Program-made: the position numbers and the translations under genes
In this document: one piece after another, positions 34,035 to 45,298 of the stretch
How positions within the stretch are numbered: the first letter of the stretch is position 1
Layout of the letters: every line of letters starts with the position of its first letter
Notes under the pieces: generated by a model
Databases searched by the model: none
What the model was told of the DNA's origin: nothing
What the model saw: the letters and a program-made list of their open reading frames with translations, nothing else
From: Macrolepiota albuminosa
Taxonomy: Eukaryota; Basidiomycota; Agaricomycetes; Agaricales; Agaricaceae
Direction: 5' to 3'
DNA: 64,000 bases
NCBI GenBank assembly: GCA_027475525.1
Contig: JAMWFC010000055.1
Coordinates: forward strand, 2,257,042 to 2,321,041

Positions 34035-34813
34035 TGTAAATTTAATCCATGCACTATCAACATAATAAAGTGTAAGAACCTGGCTTGTGGTAGTCTGGAG
34101 CACATCAAAAACAAGTGCTTCTGCAAGGATGGGAGGATGGAAGACCAATACCCAAGATTGTGGCATAAGAAGGGGTAGGGTAGCTAGTCAGGGTTGGCAC
34201 TGCCTGCTACCTCTGCAGTGCTAGAGGCAAACTCAGCTGTAATGTTGGCTAGCAATGTGGGTAGCCCCCAGTGCCTGGCATTTGCAACATTAGTTTGAGG
34301 GAACAAAAAATGTAGCCTATGTTAATCTTGCTGGCAACAGGCATTTATTCATCAACAGAAAGACTTCAAGACATACAACAGACAGCCTTTGTACAGTGTC
34401 ACCTGCATATCATAAGCTAGTACGAGGATTTGTGTATTGTAGCTTTGAGTGATATATGTAAAGATAGAAAATAGAGGGAGCCTCCATAACTAAACACATA
34501 AAAAGGAAATACCAAAATATGAAGTAGCGGATGCAGTCCGCCAGAATCGCTATCCCAACATGCATGCACCATGCTGTGTCGCAGTGTTGGCAACTTCACA
34601 CTTGTATGCGCCTGACCGCAATTGGTGTTGTTTTCGTTTTTTGGTCCTCTCGCTTGTTGTCCCCTCCGTCTTCCGTCTTCGTCTTCTTCCTCTTGGAGCC
34701 AGGTGTCTCTTTCCACCATCATCCTTATGCTCCCCGACCACGCCTCTCGTTCGTCGTTTTTTTCGTCGCCTGATGTCGGTTTGTTAATGAGAACAGCCTT
34801 AGTTACTGGAATA
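34035..34813. other. Spacer, first half CpG-poor
   Basis: To about 34.4 kb the DNA is repeat-like and CpG-poor. Beyond that base composition turns gene-like. No convincing gene or RNA seen. Confidence 0.4.
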
Positions 34814-36444
34814 TCAATGCATATGCGTAACGGTTGAATATTCCGGGGGTTCACTGGATGCAGATGAACTTAGGACACTTGAGTGTCCAAATCGAGTTAC
34901 TATTGACTGATTAGATGCATGGCCTTTGACTGTTCCAATGGCCGGAGAAGTTCCACGAAATGGTATTGGCGTCAAAGAATGGGTAGAGTTCGATGCGGCG
35001 TTGGATCGAGATTGCATGTTCACAAGAGTCAGATTACCAAAGGTCGAAACCTGGTGGTATTTACGACGCCGAAAGAAGAAGAAAAGCCCGACAAGGACAA
35101 GAATGGCACCCGCAATAGCTACAGCGATTCCAATGATCACCCCGGTAGATAGCCTAACTAAATGAGCTACAATCTTGCCATGAAATGGAGACAAGTCACT
35201 CACCCGCTTTTATGAGAGGTTCTGCAGGTCAAATCCTCAGCTTTTTATACATAAACTCAAACTTATTGACGAACTTACTCTGGAGGCGTTGTCGTGTACA
35301 CATTGGCAAAGTCAATTGAACAAACCTGTCCCGAAGACTTTGGTTGACAAGTAAATTTTAGGCTGTGTTCACTTGAGGGAAGATTATTCGCATGATAGAG
35401 CAACACCTGGGGTCTGTATAGCTGTCCAATGGAACTAAACACCTGTGGCGCGCCTCCGTCCATTTGCACCGTATATTCTGTACCGGAAGCGTTGACAGGT
35501 CCATACAAGGATACACCCTCACCTGAGATAAGAATGAATCAAAGGGGGTATATTCTGTACCGGAAGCGTTGACAGGTCCATACAAGGATACACCCTCACC
35601 TGAGATAAGAATGAATCAAAGGGGAAAAAAGTCCTGTTACAATCACTCGGGATGGCGTACCCTGCATAGATTCAGAAATTCATAAATCAGAATTGAACAG
35701 AGAGGAACTTGCCTGGAAATTGTAGACAAATGTATCACCTATATCAGTGGTCATTCTGTTGAAATTGTAGAGGCCTCAGCAATATGACATGTCGCCTCGA
35801 GATATGAAATCACATACTGTGCAGACCTATCAGTGAATCGGCCGGGATTCGGATCAGATTGCCACGCTGATCCTGAAAACACAAAAGAAGGATCCGTATC
35901 CTGGAAAGTGTTGATGAAGAGCTTATCCGATGCTCCGCCTACATCCGTGACCCATGAGATCTGTTGACAGGGAAATCAACCTATGAGAGGCATAGGATGG
36001 GATACCTAGCCGTACATAGTCTATATCCACGTAGGTGTTATTTCCGTTGGTGATCGTCACTTCATGGAAACCCTGCCGTAAACCACTGGCCATGAATAGG
36101 CTTTGCTGAAATTGACCAGGATCTGGCACGTGACCATTTTGAGGAGGGTATGTCGTGCTGTCAACCTTGATAGTATATAGTCCATGATTTCCACGCTTGG
36201 CTCCAAAAATCTCGACTCCAGTCCCGTTGAATGTAAATGATGCAGATGAACCCTCAGTGTTGGATAACATGAAATTGCTATCAGAGTACCTACGAAGCAG
36301 AGGTTTCAGGACGAGCTGCATAAAAAACAAAGAGAAACCAATCTGCCTGTCAAAGAGATCGTCGTTGGAAGTACCAGGCCTCCATCCAGATACATATGTT
36401 ATTAAAGGTGAGTTTTCCTCAATGATGGTGGTGAGAGACGGCAT
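34814..36444 (-). CDS. Single-pass membrane protein with beta-sandwich ectodomain and PPEY tail
   Basis: The first exon from 36444 encodes SPLITYVSGWRPGTSNDD, then ASFTFNGTGVEIFGAKRGNH and GFHEVTITNGNN, a jelly-roll-like repeat common in agaricomycete surface proteins. A second similar unit follows (LYGPVNASGTEYTVQMDGG, HANNLPSSEHSLKFT). A transmembrane helix (GVIIGIAVAIAGAILVLVG) with a following FFFRRRK stop-transfer lies in the last exon. The cytoplasmic tail ends SSEPPEYSTVTHMH, and PPEY is a WW-domain-binding motif used by Nedd4/Rsp5-type ligases. No signal peptide is visible at the chosen start, so a further upstream exon is possible. The 77-bp duplication at 35471 falls in the second unit and disrupts it. 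A cell-surface sensor or binding role is inferred only. Confidence 0.68.
35471..35624. repeat. 77-bp tandem duplication in the membrane-protein gene
   Basis: GTATATTCTGTACCGGAAGC recurs at 35471 and 35548, offset 77, copies identical. Confidence 0.94.
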
Positions 36445-36759
36445 TATGAGTATGTGGTTTCGAATGTATCAAACGATAAAATATGTGGAAAAATGCGTGA
36501 AGGCCAAGGTCAAACCTAGTCAGGGAAATACAGGTGAAGGGTGAAGAATGATAGGACGTCGGGCTGTTCATCTTAAAACTTAAGGAATCCTAGATTTCTC
36601 ACTCCGCTTGTGCTAAGCATAGGTCATCATGGATGGGTTGCGAACAAACCAGGGCAAGCGATTAATCATTACATTCAATTTTGATATCTATTTGACGGCA
36701 TACAATGGTGAAAAAGATGTTTCAGGATTTCTCAAAATCAGGACCATACCTTGTCTCTA
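36445..36759. other. Spacer between membrane-protein gene and THI6-like gene
   Basis: No conserved frame, repeat or RNA gene recognised. It contains the promoter side of the membrane-protein gene and the 3' side of the THI6-like gene. Confidence 0.4.
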
Positions 36760-38852
36760 TTAGAAAACCTCGATGCGCGCCAAAGACTGCACTGTAGAAG
36801 GTTTTAAACCCCACAGTTCGTCGATGAGTGCCGGCAAAAATGTTCCAGGCCCTTTCACATCTTCTCTCTGCACCGCCACTTCCGCAGCAATCGTTAAGAT
36901 CATGAGGCTATACGTTAAAATGAATTAGCGCTCGTATCATGGTCACGGTTTTGATGGTTACCCTGCTATCGCTCCCAAGAACATATCTCCTTGTACTAAT
37001 TTTCCCATAACAAATTCCTCATCTGAGCACTCCGAAAATAGAGCACCGCAATAAGTTGCAATGCTGCTACCAACCATGCATCCTGAGCCTGTGATCTCGC
37101 TTAGAATCTCGTGCCCATTGCTGAGGGCAACGACATGAGTCCCATCAGATATGTAATCGACTGGTCCCGTAAGGGCTATCACACATCCTGAAAGAAAAGC
37201 TGGTATAGAGTGCTCTTCATTAAGATGGATTGGGTACCTTACTTTCCTTTCTGGCGAGATACCTCGTGAAACCGACAGGATCCTTGAACCCGGAGCCTAT
37301 ACTATCAACACCCTTTGACAAGACCTGTGAAGACACGATGAAGGAGTAGTAGCATTCGACACGGAGGGTCACGAACCTCTCGAGATTCTGCCATGCTCGC
37401 CAACTCTCCAGCATTGCCTTTAATGACGCTCGCCTGGAACATATTCAACAGATCTACAGCAAGTGGAGTTATCTTGAAGTAAATCTAGAGACGATCCTAC
37501 CTTTCGTCGTCTCCTTGCGAAAAGTACTGGCGCCGATGCCAACAGGGTCAAAGACGATCGGTCTTTTGTTCTGGTTGGCGACGAAACCTGTCCAGATGAT
37601 ATGTATTCGCTAAGAAGAAAATGATAATCAACCAAGCTCACCAGCCTTTAGCATGCCCTCCTTGCTATCGGACCGCATTGTACCGATGTTAATAAGCAGG
37701 GCACTTATTTCGCGACCAAGGTCTTCCATCTCCTGTGGTTCTGACGTCATGATAGGACTACCACCTAAGCTCAGAGTTATATTTGCCGATTGTGTCGCAG
37801 CAACGGTATTAGTTATCTTACCGTAAGTTAGCTTAGGGCTGAAAGACGCAAAGGAGGGCCTGTAAATACCTGCTGGATTAAAGGATTGATATCTCTCACG
37901 GCGGACATCAATTCAATAACTTTTTCGACGATAGCCCGTCCGGATAAGGGCCCTTTGGGAGACAGAGTTGGCGGAAGACTAGCTTTGAAGGAATTGAAAA
38001 TCACGGAAAGTGTTATCGCCGCCTTACGAGGATCTCTTGACGCCATGATCTCCGAGGCTATAGCAACTCCGTCCAATGCATGTCCTGTTCTGGAAACAGA
38101 TCCGTGCACTGTGCGCAGCACATTATTGGCTTTGATTCCACCTACATCGTTTAGGATCTCAAACGTGTCGATAGGATCGAACATTGACTAAGGCTTACCG
38201 ATTGCCACAGCCCTGATACTTGTCCCGTCCAAAAGTTCCAAAAGTGCTCCCACACCCCGAACACCCAACAGGGGAGAAGTTAACTGCTTCGTTTGTGTTC
38301 CCCATACTGCACCTATACCGATGTAATCGGCGCCATCTTTGATGGCAGCCCGGACGTGGTCTGCATTGTTGCAAGAGACGCCGATGACTGTACCCTGCGG
38401 AAGAAGTCTACGTGCTTGAGCAACGGACATGTCAGTTTGGCCAAGGTGGACTCCACGCGCGTTCATGGCGATCGCTACGCCGATACGGTCATTGATAATT
38501 ACTGGTACGTTGTATCGATTGCAAATCTCCTTCGACTTGGTCGCGATCTCGATGAACTAGTTTCATGATTAGGCAAAGGCGTGTAGGCGATATTTTCTGG
38601 TCTTACCTCGTTAGTGTCGGCATCTTTTTCGCGGATCTGTACCAGTGTCACCCCTCCTGCCAGCGACTGTACAACATTTCAGAAATTGTAAAAGTGGATG
38701 CTTGTTTGATGTACTTCTTCCAAACATTGATAGTAATCCTAACGATTCAGATAAGTCTTTGTCCATCGAGAATTGACGGAGTGCACAACCTTTCCTGGAG
38801 GTAAGAGTTCCCGCCCCGTGACTAGGTATATTGAGTAGTCAATATCGCTCAT
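36760..38852 (-). CDS. THI6: Bifunctional thiamine-phosphate synthase / hydroxyethylthiazole kinase
   Basis: The start at 38852 gives MSDIDYSIYLVTGRELLPPG. Short introns separate GGVTLVQIREKDADT, NVPVIINDRIGVAIAMNARG and VHLGQTDMSVAQARRLLPQG, then DGADYIGIGAVWGTQTK, which is the TIM-barrel thiamine-phosphate synthase (ThiE-like) half. The C-terminal half is ThiM-like: VAATQSANITLSLGGSPIM, ALLINIGTM, RPIVFDPVGIGAS and GHEILSEITGSGCMVGSSIA, where the GSGC segment belongs to the kinase active site. The stop is TAA at 36760-36762. Fungal Thi6 phosphorylates hydroxyethylthiazole and couples it to hydroxymethylpyrimidine diphosphate, giving thiamine phosphate in the cytosol. The frame appears intact across about seven exons. 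No thiamine riboswitch was recognised in its introns or leader. Confidence 0.9.
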
Positions 38853-39750
38853 GAAGCAAAGGAATAAATAGTAGTTTATGCAGAAAGGCCCCAGAAAAGT
38901 GCCAGTGGCTGGGGAACGACGCACAGGACTGAAATTTCATCCTGTCACGAGACTGATAAATTAAGGACATTGACCCTTCCAGAAGTCAAGCTCTGAGGAT
39001 ATGTAGGCGGAGGTGGGCGCCAATCGAGAGGCCCTTGTCCCGGAAAAACTTGATATTGGGGCTAAACCTCTGTTGACTGTTAGCATCCCCCTTTCCATGC
39101 ATGCGTAACGATTATGTAGCATTCATTCTTCAATTCCATTGTCATTTCTGACAAGGTCATGTCTGTTGCCCTGCAGCTGCTCAGCGCTCGGTCGCTCATG
39201 ATCTACCTTGGCAACATCTCCAGAATCTACTGCACGTCCTACTCAGGATCTGCTTACTTAACGTTCGAATCCCGACTTAGAGTTATCAAAAGATCGACCA
39301 CTACGGATAGGCTTTTATCCTAGATGCAGTTGTGCTTTGCCACGTTCTCTCAGCGCTCGAATCGGCATTCCTCACCTGCTCGAAACTCTATACATGGCGA
39401 TGAAGCTCACTAACTCTTCATAAACGAAACCACTAAGTCAAATGGCACCAACAGGTATGTTCAAGGCCAGCGGTCGAAGAATACAAAGTCATTGAGGAGC
39501 TTTAACATTAGGATTTGTGCACGAAGTGTAATGATTATACACAAATCATCAACCAAATGTGGAAAGCGTAAGCGGATTTGGGAGAATATCAACAGCCCGC
39601 GAGAACAAGTGAGAAGGATTTCAAAGACACATCAGTTAATAGATAAAACTATGCTTTCAAGCGCGCCTATCACGCAGTCGTGGGAGGAACAGAAGGTGGG
39701 GCTAGATACGCTGTCAGTAAACGGACTTTATGTGCTGAGAAACAGGCAGG
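38853..39750. other. Spacer between THI6-like and RGG-protein genes
   Basis: Short frames only. A TTCGAATCC string near 39,253 lacks the stems of a tRNA. I see no supported feature. Confidence 0.4.
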
Positions 39751-41627
39751 TTACTCACCCCCACCTCTGTCACCTCCCCTTCCACGACCACGACCGCGTC
39801 CACGGAACTCACCATCACCGCCGCGCCACTCACTCCTTCCACCACGGAAGCCTATATCATTCCATAACGTCAAAACGGAACTAAATGAAACTTGTGCGGA
39901 ATACCTACCTCCACGATCTCCACCACGGAATCCACCACGATGTCCACGGTCGCCACGGAATCCGCCGCGATCTCCACCACGGAATCCACCACGGAATCCT
40001 CTATGGCCACCACGTTCACCGTCCCTGTGTCCACGACCACGATTACCGCGTGCACCACGCGTCTGGGTAAACCCATCATCTTCCTGTTGCGGGGACGGAG
40101 CAGGGGCCTCGACATGGCCATTAGCCTGCACAGCGGGCGCAGCCTCAGGCTCGTCTGAAGCCTCAAGAGCAGGAGTGACGGAGCCCGATGTACCGAATCT
40201 GGCGTGGAGGCTTTCAATGGGGGGCAGGCCTGCATCTTCGTCTGCTGCCCAATCAATTGTCGCCGATACGGGCTAAGAGGTGAATGAGCGACAAGGCATT
40301 GTTGACAAGCATATAGAGCATACCGGGGGCTGGGCGGCTTCAACGTGGCCATTGGAGACTTCCTGCTCGAGGGGCTGGGACACGCTTGATGGTGCCACTT
40401 CAGGTTCAGTCGGGTGTTCAACAGCACTAGGGCGTTCCACCCACTCTGCTCCGTCTTCAAAGGACGCCGCTTCAAGCTCGCTCTCTTGCATGAAGTGGAA
40501 ACTACCCGTTGTAGGGATAGCAGGAACGCCTGCAACTGGAGCAGGGTCATCTGCCACTGGTGCAGCTTCCTCTACAGGGTGTTCCACAACTGGTGTAGGC
40601 ACACGAGGATGGAGCTGAGCTTCTATCACCTCAAGAAGATGTGAATCTGACGATGAAAGGATAGTCAGAACAAGATGAAATAAGAAGAGACAAAATTCGC
40701 ACATGAAACGCCTTCAAGTTCGCCCTCGCCAGATAACAAGCCTGACAGGACGATACGCTTGGTATCAGCATCGTCTCCAAGGAGAACGTCGCCAGCAACA
40801 AAGACAACAGCACTCTCGGGGAAAGATTCGTGCTGGCCAGCGGCAAGCGACGAGCGCAGACGCAGGAGGCCCAGGACCTGAGAAAACATGTTCGTTGACG
40901 TTGCCTAATATACAAAGACAAGTCCCTCGGTTAGATGACGAACACGGTGACGACTTTTTTACGTGTACCTTGGTTGCAGCTACGGCATCTGCTATTCTCG
41001 TTCTCTCGGCCTTCTCAGCTTCAGCTCGTTTTACGGACATTTCATGCGCTAACTCCGATTCATAAGTCTGTTAAAACCATCCTTTGTCAATTTCCCCACT
41101 AAGAAGAATAACGTGCAATCTACACTGTACCTCAACGGCCTTTTTAACCTCTCCGAGCTCTTTTTGTATAGCCTCCAATGTAGGAAGAGTCTTTAAGGTG
41201 CGTTTCTGATCGTCATTGAGTTTCTCAGGATCCGTTGAAGCGTAAGTTGATATCCGCGTCTGGGTAAAAAAATTCACTACGTCAGTCTTCCGCATTTCAA
41301 TGTGTATATTTGTGAGAGAAAAAAACGCACAATTTTCTTCGAGGTAGCCTTCAGACGTTTCTGAACGAGTTCGACAATTGGGCTTAGTTTAAGCACCTCC
41401 TCCTCCAGTACTGGTTCTGGGGCAATGGCCGTCGATGCTTCACGAGCCTCCTCAACTTCAGGTGCCTGTTCGGCAAGCACAGTAGGAGTAGCATCAACAG
41501 TGGCTTCTGGAGAATCTGGGGTAGATTCTGCGGCCTTCTTCCCCTTTCGTTTTTTTCTCTGGGATTTTGTCAAGGGAGCTGGTGGAGGAGCGCCGGGAAC
41601 GATGCGCTGAGTAACTGCCTCGGACAT
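39751..41627 (-). CDS. Caprin-like coiled-coil protein with RGG-rich C-terminus
   Basis: The start at 41627 gives a Pro- and Lys-rich N-terminus (TKSQRKKRKGKKAAE). Then comes a helical region resembling the Caprin HR1 segment: LVQKRLKATSKKI, ISTYASTDPEKLNDDQKRTL, LEAIQKELGEVKKAVEV, ELAHEMSVKRAEAEKAERTR. A later exon has FVAGDVLLGDDADTKRI. An acidic Pro/Val/Glu-rich middle follows, containing GSFHFMQESELEA. The C-terminus is a dense Arg-Gly repeat (GFRGGDRGGFRGDRGHRGGF) with an intron inside the repeat, ending at 39751. Such proteins bind mRNA and ribonucleoprotein granules and influence translation. Caprin kinship is a judgement on weak similarity; the RNA-binding RGG region is certain. About six exons. 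Confidence 0.68.
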
Positions 41628-42700
41628 TTTGAGTAAGAAATAGGTTATAAAAGAGGTTTTAGGGTAGACTCAGTTTTGGCAAGGTTGTAGACGCTGGCAA
41701 GCAAACGACGCCGCCAATTCTCACGACATCATCAACAAATTTTCGATCATTTGGTTTGTTGTCGCCGAGCAAGTAGATTGCACAGTTCGAAAAGTGAACT
41801 AACGACATGACCGTTGCCTGGTTAATATATTATAATCTACAAAGGATAATCACAGTTTTTCTCTGCCAATGGCCAAAAAAGAGGAACGCTTTACCACAAC
41901 CCTACACAGTAATTCGGAGTTTATTGATGTTCCTCTATGTTCAAGTTTGTTATGCCGCGCTATTCACAGAGATTGGCCCACACGAACCCCTAGCTTTTTA
42001 ACGATGAGATCTTTGTCTACCAGCTGGACGTCGGCCAAATCCCAGCCTGTCATTTCTGAAAGTTACTGCTTCGCGACACAAATTTCTATCTAAACTACAT
42101 ACACAAATGGGCGACTGTCTTGCATCAACTCTTCTGGCAGACGTTCACAAAATACATCAGAGAACAACGGCGCGCTCAATAAGGTACTCGAATGAAAGCT
42201 AGTGACACACTTTGGACTTGGTCATATCATGGACATCCCAAGGTATGGATGCCCTGGAATCATCAACCATCGTCACCCAAGCTGTGATCATCGATTATGG
42301 CACAGTATGCCGAAGTTTTCGGAAAGAAATCTACTCAACTTTCCCCAGTTGTGCATCTGGCGCAATGTGCTACCAAATCAAGGTGATGTGTGTGGTGTTT
42401 GTTGAGTACAGGACCGAGGTAAGTCGTGGACAAGCGAAGCCAACATACGGTATCTCAAAAATGAATACAGATCAGATCCAGAATGCCAAAATGCGCAAAA
42501 AAACACATCTCTGAAGTTTTTCCCTCGAGAAATTGAGTACTGCCGGAATTTTTGCACCATGGTCAGGCAGGAGGAAGGGTCTCTAGGAGCACCAGGGCAG
42601 TGCGTGAGATTGCATGATGACCCTTGTATCTCTGAGCAGCCCATGCGGCAGCGTCAAGCCAAGTTCGTATACATGGTGCCAACAGCCAAGATTGGTTCAT
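41628..42700. other. Spacer upstream of the RGG-protein gene
   Basis: Contains the likely promoter of the minus-strand gene. Open frames around 42.2-42.5 kb show no known motif. Nothing supported. Confidence 0.4.
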
Positions 42701-43762
42701 AAACCTTCGTAATGACATCGGGTTGGGCATGCATCAAGTGCCTCGATAGGTGCCTGTTTCATATTCCCAAAGTATGGTTTTGGAACTTTGTTTATCGCTG
42801 TGTTCTGCACTACAATCTGAATCAGTACTTAATACATCTGATCAGTGTATAGCCATGTATGCACCATTTCAATTGGATTTTACAAAATCATCTTGCTTGT
42901 ATCAAGGTGGTGGCAAGGGCTAAATTTCTCAAATTTGAAGTTAGAGATGCAATGGAGCTTGAAATTGCTTTCAGTCTGAGCAGCATCTTGATTCTTGTAA
43001 GTTATTACAGACTTGTATCCTAGTAAATATGGAGAAGGTCATATGGATACTTGATTTGATTATGAAGCTGGGGTGGAGAACTGCAGAGACAGATATATTG
43101 TCATCAACTACAGTGATCATGTCAATTCCAAGAAGTCATAGTTGTAGGTAATTTGAAGGTGATATTAAGGTTGAACAGTGCTCTGCAAGGAACTCAAAAA
43201 GGCCTGGTGATAAATGCATTTGTTAGCATGCATTCCCTAGATAGCATGAGTAAGGTTGATTGAAACAGCACAAGCTCATACATGGCAAAGATAAGACATT
43301 GTAGACATAGTTAGCTAGACAGCTGTTATTGTTGTCCATTGTACTTAGGAAGCAACAGACAAAATGGAAGGTAGTAATGAAGCCTAGCAACTATAGACTG
43401 TATGCAGCTGAGGTAACATACAAGGACTAGGAAGACAAATAGGGGGAAATGGAGCAATTTCTATGACATGCTAGTGGGCAAGTGGCTCAGAAGCTCACAG
43501 AACATAGCTTTTCCTAAATGACAAAAGAGACATCAGAACAATGCACTTGAAATTGAGAAAGAGGAAATACCTGCATTAAGAGACTGTAAATACTCATCAT
43601 GATGTTGGAGTCCTGAAAGGACACCTTGACCTTGCTTTGTGTACTTTTAGCCACTGGTCACTTTGCCATACTCTTCCATTGTTCGAAAGATACCCTTATC
43701 CAATGACTATATATATATCATGGTATTTTACACAAACCCTCAGTCTTTTATATATGACTAAG

Positions 43763-44456
43763 TGTAAGGATAACTTTCAGAAGTTGCAGCTAATCACACA
43801 ATTGGCAGAGAGAAATCTAAAGTATTAGGACAATGCTAACAACAAGGAGGAGTAACTAATTGCCTGGCAGAGGAAAATCCAAAGAGAACAAGTTTAAGCA
43901 GTCCTCTGCTGTGGCACAGCACATTAGTGCAGTGGTGATGTCAGGGGACTCCTCATTCCTTTCTTCTTTCACTCTTTATTTCTTCACTCTCCTTTCATTC
44001 ACTTCCTTATTTCTTCTATCATTCTCTCATTTTGCTGTTACTACTTTTTCAACACTATCTGTTAGTACTATTCTCAACCTTTGAGGTGCTCTGGTTCTTT
44101 AGCTATCACTCAGACAAGTGTGGGCCCTTCAGCACCGCTCCAGGCTGCTTAGATAAGCCGGAGTTTGCCTTTCTGACTTCTAAAGTCCGGAGTTTTCCTC
44201 CCTTGTTTGCACACTTGTTTGGTTAGTCAATTTTCAAGTTTTTAAGGTTTTGTTGTACTGTACAGTTGTTTCCCACACTTCAGAGGCCCCAGAAGCGTCC
44301 AACCTGGCATAGGGAATCCCCAGACTTGTTCTCTTTGGATCTCCCTCTGCCAGGTGAGTAGCTACCTTGATATTGTCAGTATATATTCTAATACACTTTG
44401 GATCTCCCTCTGCCAGCTGTGTGACTGAGCCACAGCCTCTAGAGGTCGCCCTTACA
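43763..44456 (+). mobile_element. Complete long-TIR non-autonomous DNA element
   Basis: A 694-bp unit beginning TGTAAGGATAAC and ending GTCGCCCTTACA. The terminal inverted repeats are about 130-150 bp. Each contains two GGCAGAGRGARAT-type motifs and the string AAATCCAAAGAGAACAAG or its complement. The two ends have diverged by point changes. The interior is T-rich and codes for nothing evident. No clear target duplication is visible. Long terminal repeats of this kind recall MULE-type non-autonomous elements, but the superfamily is not settled. The truncated copy at 33457-34034 lies in inverse orientation. Confidence 0.78.
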
Positions 44457-45103
44457 GGTGATGGTATGAGAATGACTGTACAGTACTTTGAACTTACCCC
44501 AAAACAGATTTGAAAGCCTCTGGGTGTCTCTGGGAGTGTCAGGAAGGCGCCAAGAATGTGCTGAAAAAAAAGTCCCCCAACACTGAGAGTCAGTCATTTA
44601 TGGACATACAAATCACACATATCCTAATGACATACATTACAGGATTAACTTACATATTTGTCAGGTACTTAAAAATACAGTCTTTTATACATGACTGAGG
44701 AATTAACTTATATATTTGTCAGATTATTAGGACTTAGATTCTAACAGATGAGCCCATGAGAAGGACTGTACCAGAAAAAAGATGAATAAAGGTGCAGCTT
44801 GACCCACTGCCTCTCATTCCAGGCAAGAGGCCTCATAGTGCCCAATATGACAGCTCACTCATCAACCAGTTGTAACAGGGGAGTGCAACCAAAAATGACA
44901 AAGGAACATTGGCCTGCTCATTCTCTACATATGCAGGGGTGTGTGGATTCTTGCAGCTCTTGTAACTTACAGTAGTACCATGCAACATAGTTAGATGTAC
45001 CAAGCATGTAATATATTGATTATAAAAAAAAAGTGTTGCCAATGAAGGCAGAGGTGAGAAAGCTACATGATGTGTGCAAGCCACACAGAAGTTGTAGATT
45101 TTG

Positions 45104-45298
45104 TCACTCCTGCTACTAGAACATGTTTCCATCAGAAAAAAATGTGTCATGCCATTTTCTATATACATATTTCCCAAAGAAAAAAGTTTGAGACAATGAA
45201 AAATGCCTTTTTCTCAGACAAAAAGTTGCCAAAAATATGGTATGACACATTTCTTTGTTACTTTTTCTGGTGGAAACAGGTTCTGGCACCAGCAGTGA
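45104..45298. mobile_element. Small palindromic MITE-like element
   Basis: A 195-bp near-palindrome. The left end reads TCACTCCTGCTACTAGAACA and the reverse of the right end reads TCACTGCTGGTGCCAGAACC. Both continue with TGTTTCCAYCAGAAAAA and ATGTGTCATRCCAT. The two arms make up most of the unit, so the transcript could fold into one long hairpin. No coding capacity. Confidence 0.75.

Noticed and set aside
39245..39270. TTCGAATCC string resembling a tRNA B box
   Set aside because: The five bases on either side do not pair, and no other tRNA parts are nearby.
39900..40020. Repeated CCACCACGGAATCC units as a possible CRISPR-like or satellite array
   Set aside because: They encode the RGG repeat of the protein at 39751-41627 in its reading frame, with no unique spacers.
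42202..42644. Short open frames on both strands
   Set aside because: They overlap each other on both strands, have no conserved motif and cannot be joined by convincing splice sites.
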